DNA of 64,000 nt from positions 1 through 64,000 of the forward strand of contig JAOUBJ010000013.1 of the NCBI GenBank assembly GCA_029860345.1, written 5' to 3'. The position numbers and the translations under genes are program-made. Positions 34,449 to 42,341 of this stretch are shown here, in pieces (positions within the stretch are counted from its first letter, which is position 1; each line of letters starts with the position of its first letter). The notes under the pieces were generated by a model. That model searched no databases, was not told the origin of the DNA, and saw only the letters and a list, made by a program, of their open reading frames with translations. The stretch is from Candidatus Zixiibacteriota bacterium (GTDB lineage: Bacteria; Zixibacteria; MSB-5A5; GN15; FEB-12).

Positions 34449-35696
34449 ATGAAACATCTCTGGATACTCTCAGCCGCCGCCATTCTGATAATGGCTTTCT
34501 CGTTGACCGCCGTGGCCGACAACGCCGGAAGGATTTACGGCAAGATCACCACCGTCGACGATGATGTATTCGAGGGACTGATACGTTGGGACAAAAACGA
34601 GGGGAGTTGGGTGGATGTCTTAAACGGCAATAAGGAATTGTCGCGCAGAGAACGTTCCGGTCGCAAGAAATATGGAGACCGCAACCGCGAACGATCCATC
34701 GAACTGTTTGGAATTACCATCGCTAAAACCGGTGGATCAAGTTGGAATTTCGGTAATGTCGCTCAGTCCGGTATGAGGTTCGGGCACATCCAGTCACTGG
34801 AAGTGATTGATGATGACGCCGCGCGCCTGGTGTTGAAGTCGGGCGATGAAATCGAACTGGAAGGAGGCTCCACCGATATCGGTACCGGCATCCGAGAGAT
34901 CACCATCGAAGATAACGATGAGGGTGAAATCGAGCTGGTGTGGGATGATATCGATCGTGTCGAGTTCATGCAAGGCGATGGCTCAATCGTGTCCAACCAG
35001 GGTGAACGGCTTTATGGATCTCTGACCACTCGGCGGGGTGACACCTATACAGGATTTGTCTGTTGGGACGTCGATGAACTGTTCACTCGTGATATTCTCG
35101 ACGGTGAACTCAAAGGCCGCAAGCGCAAAATCAAATTCGGCAAAATCAAATCAATCGAAAGGTACTCCTCCAACGGTGCAACGGTGGTCCTCAACAACGG
35201 TGACGAACTGCTTCTGAGGGGTACCAACGACGTCGATGGTAGCAACTCGGGTATTATTATCTCCGACCTCGGTTTCGGACAGGTGATCGTCAAGTGGGAT
35301 GAGTTTGATCGACTGGATTTTCACAATGAAGCCGCTCCCCTGACTTACGCGGATTTCGACGGCGGTCGCAAACTTAGCGGTACTGTTTTCACCGACGACG
35401 GAGAAAGCTACACCGGCCTGATTCGTTGGGATGACGATGAAGAGTACACCTGGGAGATTCTCGACGGCGATTATCGAGACATTGAATTCGATATCGAATT
35501 CGGTTTGATCAAAGAGATTGCCAAGAAGTCATACCGTTCGGCCATCGTAACAGTTTGGGATGGACGGACCTTCCGGTTGCGCGGCTCCAACGATGTGGAC
35601 GAAGACAACAAAGGTATTTTCATAACGACTGCGGACGGCGAAGAAATTGAACTTGACTGGGAGGAGTTTGAGCGCGTCGAGTTCAGCCGGAACTGA
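34449..35696 (+). CDS. Exported protein built of three internal repeats, unknown function
   Basis: A 415-residue exported protein: signal peptide to about 21 (..FSLTAVA), then three copies of a unit of about 110-150 residues starting at about 27, 187 and 308 (RIYGKITT, RLYGSLTT, KLSGTVFT). Each copy follows the same plan: a beta-rich opening with D.Y.G.IRWD, a WEILDG-like segment, an I.FG.I..I element, a LRG(S/T)NDVD...GI.I segment and a closing W(D/E)EFDRV.F. I do not recognise a described family; the acidic, beta-rich units suggest a surface or periplasmic binding protein. ATG 34449 with GAGGTGA upstream is preferred to GTG 34440. Confidence 0.7.
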   Translation: MKHLWILSAAAILIMAFSLTAVADNAGRIYGKITTVDDDVFEGLIRWDKNEGSWVDVLNGNKELSRRERSGRKKYGDRNRERSIELFGITIAKTGGSSWNFGNVAQSGMRFGHIQSLEVIDDDAARLVLKSGDEIELEGGSTDIGTGIREITIEDNDEGEIELVWDDIDRVEFMQGDGSIVSNQGERLYGSLTTRRGDTYTGFVCWDVDELFTRDILDGELKGRKRKIKFGKIKSIERYSSNGATVVLNNGDELLLRGTNDVDGSNSGIIISDLGFGQVIVKWDEFDRLDFHNEAAPLTYADFDGGRKLSGTVFTDDGESYTGLIRWDDDEEYTWEILDGDYRDIEFDIEFGLIKEIAKKSYRSAIVTVWDGRTFRLRGSNDVDEDNKGIFITTADGEEIELDWEEFERVEFSRN

Positions 35697-35761
35697 CGCC
35701 TGATGAAACAGCTCTTTCGGGCAGCATAGTGCCCATTTCCTATACTGTGATTCAACCGATG

Positions 35762-35787
35762 AGGCCGCCTGCAAAGGCGGCCTTTTT
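35762..35787 (+). terminator. Intrinsic terminator after the three-repeat protein
   Basis: AGGCCGCCT (35762-35770), loop GCAA, AGGCGGCCT (35775-35783), then TTTT. A nine-base GC-rich perfect stem with a tetraloop and T-tract, 65 bp after the stop codon. Confidence 0.9.
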
Positions 35788-36011
35788 GGTGCCCATAAAT
35801 GGGTCTTTGCGCTTCGCGCCGTTTTGCAGCGTGCCGAAGCCACAAAAACACGGCTTGACCGTGTCATACTGAGCGGAGTCGAAGCATGAACTGAACCCTT
35901 GTCGGCAGGATAGATGTCCCGGAGAACCGGACCGGTTGTCAGGAGCGCAGGGCTCCTGACCTACTGCATGCCTGTGTCGGGCGAGGTCGCCCAACATCAC
36001 GCACCCGTCCC
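35788..36011. repeat. Dispersed modules between convergent terminators
   Basis: It contains CCCATAAATGGGTCTTTGCGCTTCGCG, CACGGCTTGACCGTGTCA (shared with the 90-bp repeat near 20.6 kb), CTGAGCGGAGTCGAAGC, CAGGAGCGCAGGGCTCCTGACC and GTGTCGGGCGAGGTCGCCCAACATCACGC. No gene is present. Confidence 0.6.
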
Positions 36012-36043
36012 TACAAGAAAACCCCGCCTTGTGGGGCGGGGTT
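36012..36043 (-). terminator. Intrinsic terminator of the minus-strand TPR gene
   Basis: Read on the minus strand: AACCCCGCC (36043-36035), six-base loop, GGCGGGGTT (36028-36020), then a tract TTTCTTG. It lies 28 bp downstream of the TPR gene stop. The perfect nine-base stem could also act in the plus direction. Confidence 0.8.
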
Positions 36044-36070
36044 TGACGTCTTACACTTTAAGGGAAGGGC

Positions 36071-36970
36071 CTACTGCAGGCTGGCCTCCTCTTGGGCGAT
36101 CTTGCTATTCTTGACAATCGTTTGGGCTTCAGCCACCAATGTCTTTGCCTTTGGGTTTTTCTTGGCCATCTTGATAAAGCCCTCATAGGCCTTAATGATC
36201 GCGGCATAATTCTCACTATCACCACTTTGTACCGAAACGGCATAGTTGTAAGAGGCTTTGTAGGCGGTTGGTTTGGCTTTCAGAGCCGCTTTGAAAGATG
36301 CTGCCGCGCTCGGGTAATTGCCCTGGCCGAGGTAGATAGCTCCCAGTGCGGAGTGGGCATTGTAGTAGTTGCTTTTGAGTTTGACAGATTCCTTCAGCGC
36401 CGGGATAGCCTGACTGGGTTTGTTGGTCTTCTGATACGCTTTGCCCAGAATGAAATGAGAAATGTGATCACCGCCACCAGATTCGTGCAGCTTAGTGGCG
36501 ACGCTGATGGCCTCTGCGTAATTCCTGCCATAATAGTAGGCTTTACACAGTTCCAACTGCACCGCTGCATCGCCGGCATTGAGCGACGTCGCGGTCAAGA
36601 GAGCCGCCTGGGCTTTCTCATATTTCTTTAGTTTGATATGCACCCGGCCAAGATTGGCAAAGGCGTCGGCATTCTGGGGAGTCTTTTCGGTTGCCGTGGT
36701 GAAGGACTCAAGCGCCTTTTGATAATCTTTCTGACCGTAGTAGATGGCCCCGAGCTGGACGTACGCATCGCCGTATTCAGCGTCCTCGGCAATCGCAGCT
36801 TTGAAAGCTACCACCGCCGCCTCAAGGTTACCGGCCTGTTTGTCCTGAATACCCTTGTTATAGTTTTCTTTCGCTTTTTCAGTTTCGCCAAAGGCGGGAC
36901 TGATCATGAGCAGCGAAAGCATTACTCCAATAATCAAGACCGTCGTTCTTTTTGCTGACATCACAACCAT
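36071..36970 (-). CDS. Exported TPR protein
   Basis: A 299-residue exported protein with a signal peptide (to about 28, ..LMISPAFG) and six to seven TPR units (for example ENYNKGIQDKQAGNLEAAV, AYVQLGAIYYGQKDYQKAL, AFANLGRVHIKLKKYEKAQ). It was probably built as a periplasmic scaffold; there is no catalytic domain. The start at 36970 is chosen because AAGGAG lies five bases upstream; an ATG two codons before has none. It lies 68 bp after purE on the same strand and ends at its own terminator, so partial co-transcription with purDE is possible. Confidence 0.85.
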   Translation of the reverse strand: MVVMSAKRTTVLIIGVMLSLLMISPAFGETEKAKENYNKGIQDKQAGNLEAAVVAFKAAIAEDAEYGDAYVQLGAIYYGQKDYQKALESFTTATEKTPQNADAFANLGRVHIKLKKYEKAQAALLTATSLNAGDAAVQLELCKAYYYGRNYAEAISVATKLHESGGGDHISHFILGKAYQKTNKPSQAIPALKESVKLKSNYYNAHSALGAIYLGQGNYPSAAASFKAALKAKPTAYKASYNYAVSVQSGDSENYAAIIKAYEGFIKMAKKNPKAKTLVAEAQTIVKNSKIAQEEASLQ

Positions 36971-37038
36971 CAACACTCCTTCGATATTATCTCATCGTTT
37001 CTACAAATCACCGGTACTATGGGTTCACAAAAAAAGCA

Positions 37039-37485
37039 TCACAACGAATTACGGTAAGAGACCACCGCTGCCGCAATACTATCGTGTTTTAGTGCGAGTA
37101 TTCGAGCCGCCAAAACGGCCGCGTTTTTGGCTCCTGGTTTGCCGATCGCCACGGCAGCCACTGGGATACCCGGCGGCATCTGGGTGACAGAGAGCAGGGC
37201 ATCAAGCCCATCCAGAGCGGCTGGTAGTGGCACACCGATCACCGGCAGATTGGAATGAGCCGCTGCTACTCCGGGTAGGGCCGCGGACAATCCAGCCATA
37301 GCTATAATCACCTCAAATCCGTTGTCGGCCGCTTGAGCTGTCAACTCGGCCGTGCGTTGCGGATGGCGGTGGGCCGAACTGACTTCAACCTGGCTTTCGA
37401 TATCGAACTCAGACAACATGGCTACACAGCTTTTGGCATAGTCAGTGTCCGACTTGGAGCCGATAATTATCAGAACTTTGGCCAT
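37039..37485 (-). CDS. purE: N5-carboxyaminoimidazole ribonucleotide mutase PurE
   Basis: A 148-residue PurE, which converts N5-CAIR to CAIR in purine synthesis. The phosphate/substrate loop GSKSDTDY (9-16), SSAHRHPQRT with the catalytic histidine (about 36-45) and AGLSAALPGVAA match the class I enzyme. Class I implies a PurK partner, which is not in this window. The gene starts eight bases after the purD stop, so the two are co-transcribed. Confidence 0.95.
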   Translation of the reverse strand: MAKVLIIIGSKSDTDYAKSCVAMLSEFDIESQVEVSSAHRHPQRTAELTAQAADNGFEVIIAMAGLSAALPGVAAAHSNLPVIGVPLPAALDGLDALLSVTQMPPGIPVAAVAIGKPGAKNAAVLAARILALKHDSIAAAVVSYRNSL

Positions 37486-37493
37486 AAGTAGTT

Positions 37494-38774
37494 TTATCCT
37501 TCGATTGGTTTTGCGGCCCTGAAGCCGATATCTTTGCGGTACTGAGCGCCATCGAACTTGATCTTGTGGACTGTTCGATAAGCCCGATTCAAGGCCGAGC
37601 GAAGATCCTTATCCATGCCCATAACGCCCAAGACACGACCGCCGGATGTTACCCAGCGGTTCTCCTTTCGAGCCGTACCTGCATGGAAGACGTATGAACC
37701 GTTCTCCTGTTTACCGGTCAGCCCGGAAATCTGAGCGCCGGTGGCGTACTTGCCCGGGTAGCCGCGCGAGGCCATAATGACACATGCAGCCGCTCCCGGA
37801 TGCCACTCCAGTTTGCTGAACGAAGCGAGCTTTTGGTTGGCCACGGCCACCATCAAATCACACAGGTCGGTTTTGAGCAGGGGGAGTATCGCCTGCGTTT
37901 CGGGATCACCGAAACGGCAGTTGAATTCGAGTACCTTCGGACCCTGTGGGGTAAGCATGAGTCCGGCGTACAGGATACCTTTGTATGTGATACCGTCTTC
38001 GTTGAGACCGTTGATGGTTCTATTGAGTATGTGGTCTCGAATGAGCTCCATCATTTCCTCATCCAAAAACGACGTCGGCGAGTAAGCACCCATGCCGCCG
38101 GTGTTGGGACCACGATCGCCGTCTAAGGCCTGCTTGTGATCCTGGCTTGAGACCATCGGCACGATCGTTTTGCCGTCGGTCATGGCCATGATAGACACTT
38201 CCTGACCGGAGAGGAAAGACTCTATCAGTATCTTGTTGCCGGCCTTGCCGAAGGTCCGTTTGGTCATCATGCTGTGGATGACATCCTCGGCCTGCTGCCG
38301 GCTTTTGACCACGACGACACCTTTGCCCGCCGCCAGGCCGTCCGCTTTGATCACGATAGGGAACTCGACGGCGTTGCAGAAACCGATTGCTTCAGCCGGG
38401 CTTTCGAACACTTTGAACGGCGCCGTCGGAATGTGGTATTTGCGCATGAAGTCTTTTGAGAACACTTTGCTGGCTTCCAGTTTGGCGGCTTTCTTGCTGG
38501 GTCCGAAAACTTTCAAGCGGCGTCGTCTGAGGTCGTCGACAATACCAGAGGCCAGCGGGTCTTCCGGGCCGACCACGACCAGTCCTATCTTGTTGCGATG
38601 GGCGAAATCGCCGATCGACTTGAAATTGTCAGGTTGGATCTGAACACACTTGGCTATCTGCGCAATGCCGGCATTGCCGGGGGCGCAGAAGAGCTTGTCG
38701 ACCTTGCGCGACTGCTTCAGTTTCCACACCAGAGCGTGTTCTCTTCCTCCCGATCCGATCACTAATACTTTCAT
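37494..38774 (-). CDS. purD: Phosphoribosylamine-glycine ligase PurD
   Basis: A 426-residue ATP-grasp enzyme that makes glycinamide ribonucleotide. It begins MKVLVIGSGGREHAL and shows GPEDPLASGIVD, the ATP-grasp loop VIKADGLAAGKGVVV, GGMGAYSPTSF and the metal site LEFNCRFGDPETQ. ATG 38774 is chosen because the conserved start follows immediately and a GGAG lies three bases upstream; ATG 38783 is an alternative. It is transcribed from the promoter at 38805-38835, divergently from the RDD gene. Confidence 0.96.
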   Translation of the reverse strand: MKVLVIGSGGREHALVWKLKQSRKVDKLFCAPGNAGIAQIAKCVQIQPDNFKSIGDFAHRNKIGLVVVGPEDPLASGIVDDLRRRRLKVFGPSKKAAKLEASKVFSKDFMRKYHIPTAPFKVFESPAEAIGFCNAVEFPIVIKADGLAAGKGVVVVKSRQQAEDVIHSMMTKRTFGKAGNKILIESFLSGQEVSIMAMTDGKTIVPMVSSQDHKQALDGDRGPNTGGMGAYSPTSFLDEEMMELIRDHILNRTINGLNEDGITYKGILYAGLMLTPQGPKVLEFNCRFGDPETQAILPLLKTDLCDLMVAVANQKLASFSKLEWHPGAAACVIMASRGYPGKYATGAQISGLTGKQENGSYVFHAGTARKENRWVTSGGRVLGVMGMDKDLRSALNRAYRTVHKIKFDGAQYRKDIGFRAAKPIEG

Positions 38775-38804
38775 ATACTCCATCAATCGCTTCGAGTAAA
38801 ACTC

Positions 38805-38835
38805 ATTATAATAAGGACGAATTCGGAGATTTCAA
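38805..38835 (-). promoter_or_regulatory. Putative promoter of purD-purE
   Basis: Minus strand: TTGAAA (38835-38830), then TATAAT (38810-38805) at a 19-bp spacing; an overlapping TATTAT gives 16 bp. The perfect -10 hexamer lies about 30 bp before the purD start. No PUR-box-like operator or riboswitch is visible. Confidence 0.55.
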
Positions 38836-39028
38836 GTAGTTTTTTGCCGAAGTTGGAATCGGGGGGGCGTCTGGAACCCTGCGCGGAGCGGTGGGCAGAC
38901 TGCAGTTCAAAGACCCGATAAAGCTGTTGCCAAGCCACATACTGGATCGTAGTTTCCAGTGTTGTTGGATTAGCTTTGACTCGCGCCCGGCTACGACCCG
39001 GCGGATGCAGCGATACGGGAGGACACCT

Positions 39029-40111
39029 ATGTGGATTTGTAAGAACTGTCAGCATCGAATGGGGGATATCTTCAGCGACTGTCTTAGGTGCGGTTATACG
39101 AAAGAGGGCGATCCCCCGACCGACGATAGCCAGAACGACGATGGATGGGCAAAGCATTGGATGCATCGAAAAAAGCCCTGGCGTCTTCGCTCTGCAGCAT
39201 TCATCATTGACTATGTGATCTATGCCGCCGCTTGGGCCGTTATTGACAACCTGATCTACTTCCCGATTCCCTACTTTCTCATAATGATAGGATCGGTATT
39301 GTTCTTCTGTGCCTACTTCGCTTATTTTGAAGGAAAAGGCAAGATCAACCAAAGCTTGGGGAAAAAGTGGCTCGGACTGGAGCTTGTATCGACGGACGGT
39401 GGGCACCTATCCACCATGACTGTGTTCAAACGCTCGGCTATCGTGGCGGCCATGATAGTCTTTGACTTCCATTGGCTGGCAACTCTGCTGCAAATGCCCG
39501 CATTCGCCGCGGGGCTGGGATGGTCCATCCCGTCTGGGTTAGTCGTATATAACGCCTGGTTAGCGATAAAACATCCTGATGGCTTGATGCTTCAGGATCG
39601 CTATACCGGCACACGCGTAGTGCGCACATCGACGAAAGCTCAGATGGCGCCCACACCCGCCTTGGGCGTGGTTAAAGGCATAGTCAAATTCCCAAGACCG
39701 GGGGTGGCCGTCGCGTGTGTATTGGCTCTGTCGATCATAACCCTGGCTGGGAGCTACGGTGTGCATTCGCTTTTAGGTAGCGAGAGCATCTGGGAGTTTC
39801 CCGGAGTCGAGGGTACTGATGTTGTAGCCATCATGGAGCAGTCCGTTGCCGACGAGATGGGTGTTAGGTGCCATGTCTATCTATGGGCGAACAGGAACGT
39901 AACGTACGGTGGCTCAGATGTACGAACTCTGATGGTGTCGATCTGGATACCGGCTTTAATGTGGAATGAGGGGACAATTGAGGAGGTGTCTAAGGTGGCT
40001 CTGAAACCGCTGGAAATCAGCCCAGGCTATTATGACAGGGGTCAGCTAAGGGTCTGGACCGGGTTTGAGTATATCGATGTTGTCCGGACCTTCAACTTGA
40101 AACTTCCGTAG
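39029..40111 (+). CDS. Membrane protein with N-terminal zinc ribbon and RDD domain
   Basis: A 360-residue protein. It opens with a zinc-ribbon knuckle (WICKNCQHRMGD...DCLRCGY, cysteines at about 4, 7, 16 and 19). An RDD domain with three membrane segments follows (about 50-185; arginine-aspartate pattern RLRSAAFIIDYVIYAA), then another membrane segment (about 215-240) and an extracytoplasmic C-terminal domain of about 120 residues that I do not recognise. ATG 39029 is supported by GGGAGGA upstream. RDD proteins are often transporters or envelope-stress proteins. The flanking genes give no clue. Confidence 0.7.
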   Translation: MWICKNCQHRMGDIFSDCLRCGYTKEGDPPTDDSQNDDGWAKHWMHRKKPWRLRSAAFIIDYVIYAAAWAVIDNLIYFPIPYFLIMIGSVLFFCAYFAYFEGKGKINQSLGKKWLGLELVSTDGGHLSTMTVFKRSAIVAAMIVFDFHWLATLLQMPAFAAGLGWSIPSGLVVYNAWLAIKHPDGLMLQDRYTGTRVVRTSTKAQMAPTPALGVVKGIVKFPRPGVAVACVLALSIITLAGSYGVHSLLGSESIWEFPGVEGTDVVAIMEQSVADEMGVRCHVYLWANRNVTYGGSDVRTLMVSIWIPALMWNEGTIEEVSKVALKPLEISPGYYDRGQLRVWTGFEYIDVVRTFNLKLP

Positions 40112-40142
40112 CGTTCCGGTTGCGCCGCTCACTGGCACTTGG

Positions 40143-40162
40143 GGCAGACGAGGGCGTCTGCC
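40143..40162. terminator. Hairpin between convergent genes
   Basis: GGCAGACG-AGGG-CGTCTGCC, a perfect eight-base stem with a four-base loop, lies between the RDD gene and the convergent dockerin-tailed gene. There is no T-tract. A related unit (GAAGACCAGGGCGTCTTC) occurs near 61162, so it may be a dispersed module used as a terminator. Confidence 0.4.
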
Positions 40163-40189
40163 GTCCACAGAATTATTCACTCTACTGAT

Positions 40190-42193
40190 CTACGGACAAG
40201 CTCCCGGCGCCGGGCCTTGGTTGAACATGAAGTCTACCAGGAAGACAAGATCGGCTATGTCCACAGGTTCGGCACCACTGGAATCGATGTCGGCTTCGTC
40301 GAAGCACAGCGGTTCCGGGCCACCTGAGAACATGAAGTCAACCAGGTAGACCAGGTCGGAAATGTCCAGCCCGCCGGAGTGGTCGACATCACCGCGCAGA
40401 ACACAGCATCCGCTGCCGATAGTGAAGGTTCCCTCCGAATAGTCGGTGGAATCGTAAGGCAAATTCGGATCCTGGCGAAACGCTTTCACCCGCCAGTGAT
40501 GTTGGACGTCGATGGCGAAGAGTGATTTCGGCAGTGTGATTGAGTTGTCATCGGTTTCATTGTCGACCAGCAGTTGGACAAAACTCGGGTTGTCGGCAAT
40601 CTCGATTCGATAGAAATCGGACTCAGAGTCCCAGCATGTCGACCAGGTAAAAGTGACTGAGTTGGCCCGAGCCTTTGGGCTCGAACCGCCGGGCGGGCTG
40701 ATAAGTCGCGGCGGCAAAAACGGAATCTCCCAACTGGCTCCGTAAACATTCTGACCGGTGGTTAATCCAAAGGGTTCTTCCGGGCCAGTACCGGTCCAGA
40801 CAGCATGGGCCTGTTTACTGGAAATGCTGAGACCAATATACTCGGCCAGTTTCCCCGCGCGGGATTTGGTCATCGGCGTGTTGAGCACGTTGCCGGTTCC
40901 CCCGACCGTATATGGTGGGGGATCGGCCAGGTCGGGATCAATCCAGTTTTCTGATATTCGATGATTGGTTGTAAAAGTCACACCACCGTCGAATGAGTAG
41001 GCAGCGAAGACCATGAACCAAAAATGACTGTTTTCATCAATGCGTTGATCGTACCAGATCGCTGCCAGTGTGCCGTCGAGTTCGTCGCAGCTTAGCCAGG
41101 GATGGAACTGGTCTACCGTCGCGCTGTCACCGGTGTAGTCATCATTGATGTATATGGGTGTGCTCCAACTTGCGCCGCCGTCCAGCGACCGGATGAACTC
41201 GATGTTGTAATCAGAGTCGATAAATTCGGTGTTGGAAGTGTCCAGATTGGCATAAGCGATATAGATGTTCCCATCGAAAGGACCCCCGGAAATGTCCGCC
41301 GCTGCTGTGGGCGCGTTGTAGACATCGATGCCCCCATCGACAGACCCCCAATTTCCATAGGTTCTTCGAATAGGTGTTGGCGAAGTGAACGATGCTCCGC
41401 CGTTGGTGGACTTTACAAAATCCAGGCCGTATCCTATGGTACATGTAGGAGCTCCGTCAAGATAAGTTCCGGCCCAGAACACATAAACGGACCCGTCCGA
41501 ACCTACCAGCGGGAAAGCAAACTGACCTGCGCCGATGTCCGGCCAGCCACAGGCGCTTGCATCTCGACGCGGGCCGATTACCAGCGTGTCATCCCAGGTC
41601 ACTGCTCCCGCAGTGGAGCGGGCAAACATAATCTGACCTTCAGGACCGCCATCATAGAAGCGTTTCCAGGCGACATAGATATTGCCGGAATGTGAGCCAC
41701 CGGTGCGGTCGACGGCCGTAAACTGCTTATCTTCAAAGAACGGACCGATGGTGTCCTTGACAGTATGGGGGCCAGACCATGATACACCGCTATCATTTGA
41801 TACATGCCAGGCAAGGAAGCAGGAATCATATCCCCAATAGTCCTGGTAATCAACAACGCACAGATAGAAAGTGCCGTTCGCATCAACCGTTAAGGTCGGG
41901 TCTGACTGCCAGTCAAATATCTGATTGGCTGGATTGATCAATGTGTCGCCGGTCCAGTTAAGTCCGCCATCGTTACTGCGACCGATCCCCACTTGTCGAT
42001 AACCCTGTCTAAAATCTCGCCAGCATGCAACCAGAATATCGGGAGCTGTCGGGCTAACCCATATCTGCTCTTCGTTCTGAACATCCCACCAGTTGGAAAT
42101 AGTAATCTGTGTGGGAACGGGTACCGGGTCCGCATGTGAGGCACTTGAGGAAATCAAGAACGTAACGAATAGAAGTGAACACAGCTTAGTCAT
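40190..42193 (-). CDS. Secreted BNR/sialidase-like propeller protein with dockerin-like tail
   Basis: A 667-residue exported protein: signal peptide MTKLCSLLFVTFLISSSASHA, then a sialidase-like beta-propeller with five Asp-box motifs of the S.D.G..W type (SNDGGLNW, SNDSGVSW, STNGGASF, SLDGGASW, SFDGGVTF). A fibronectin-like region follows (about 500-590). It ends in a doubled dockerin-like tail (CCVLRGDVDHSGGLDISD... to ..PAPGACP, last 72 residues). No catalytic Arg triad or Tyr could be assigned, so enzymatic sialidase activity is unproven. An ATG three codons upstream is an alternative start. The neighbouring gene carries the same kind of tail. Confidence 0.8.
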   Translation of the reverse strand: MTKLCSLLFVTFLISSSASHADPVPVPTQITISNWWDVQNEEQIWVSPTAPDILVACWRDFRQGYRQVGIGRSNDGGLNWTGDTLINPANQIFDWQSDPTLTVDANGTFYLCVVDYQDYWGYDSCFLAWHVSNDSGVSWSGPHTVKDTIGPFFEDKQFTAVDRTGGSHSGNIYVAWKRFYDGGPEGQIMFARSTAGAVTWDDTLVIGPRRDASACGWPDIGAGQFAFPLVGSDGSVYVFWAGTYLDGAPTCTIGYGLDFVKSTNGGASFTSPTPIRRTYGNWGSVDGGIDVYNAPTAAADISGGPFDGNIYIAYANLDTSNTEFIDSDYNIEFIRSLDGGASWSTPIYINDDYTGDSATVDQFHPWLSCDELDGTLAAIWYDQRIDENSHFWFMVFAAYSFDGGVTFTTNHRISENWIDPDLADPPPYTVGGTGNVLNTPMTKSRAGKLAEYIGLSISSKQAHAVWTGTGPEEPFGLTTGQNVYGASWEIPFLPPRLISPPGGSSPKARANSVTFTWSTCWDSESDFYRIEIADNPSFVQLLVDNETDDNSITLPKSLFAIDVQHHWRVKAFRQDPNLPYDSTDYSEGTFTIGSGCCVLRGDVDHSGGLDISDLVYLVDFMFSGGPEPLCFDEADIDSSGAEPVDIADLVFLVDFMFNQGPAPGACP

Positions 42194-42341
42194 CTTCGAC
42201 ATCTCCCGGTATCCGGTGGTAATGTGGCAAAGCCTACATCAGACTTCGGTATATATGCGAGCATGGATTGTACCTACCAATATAGTCTCATAAGCGCAAC
42301 AAAGTCAATTGTATTCGTGCCCGGCCTGTGCCGCTACAAGA

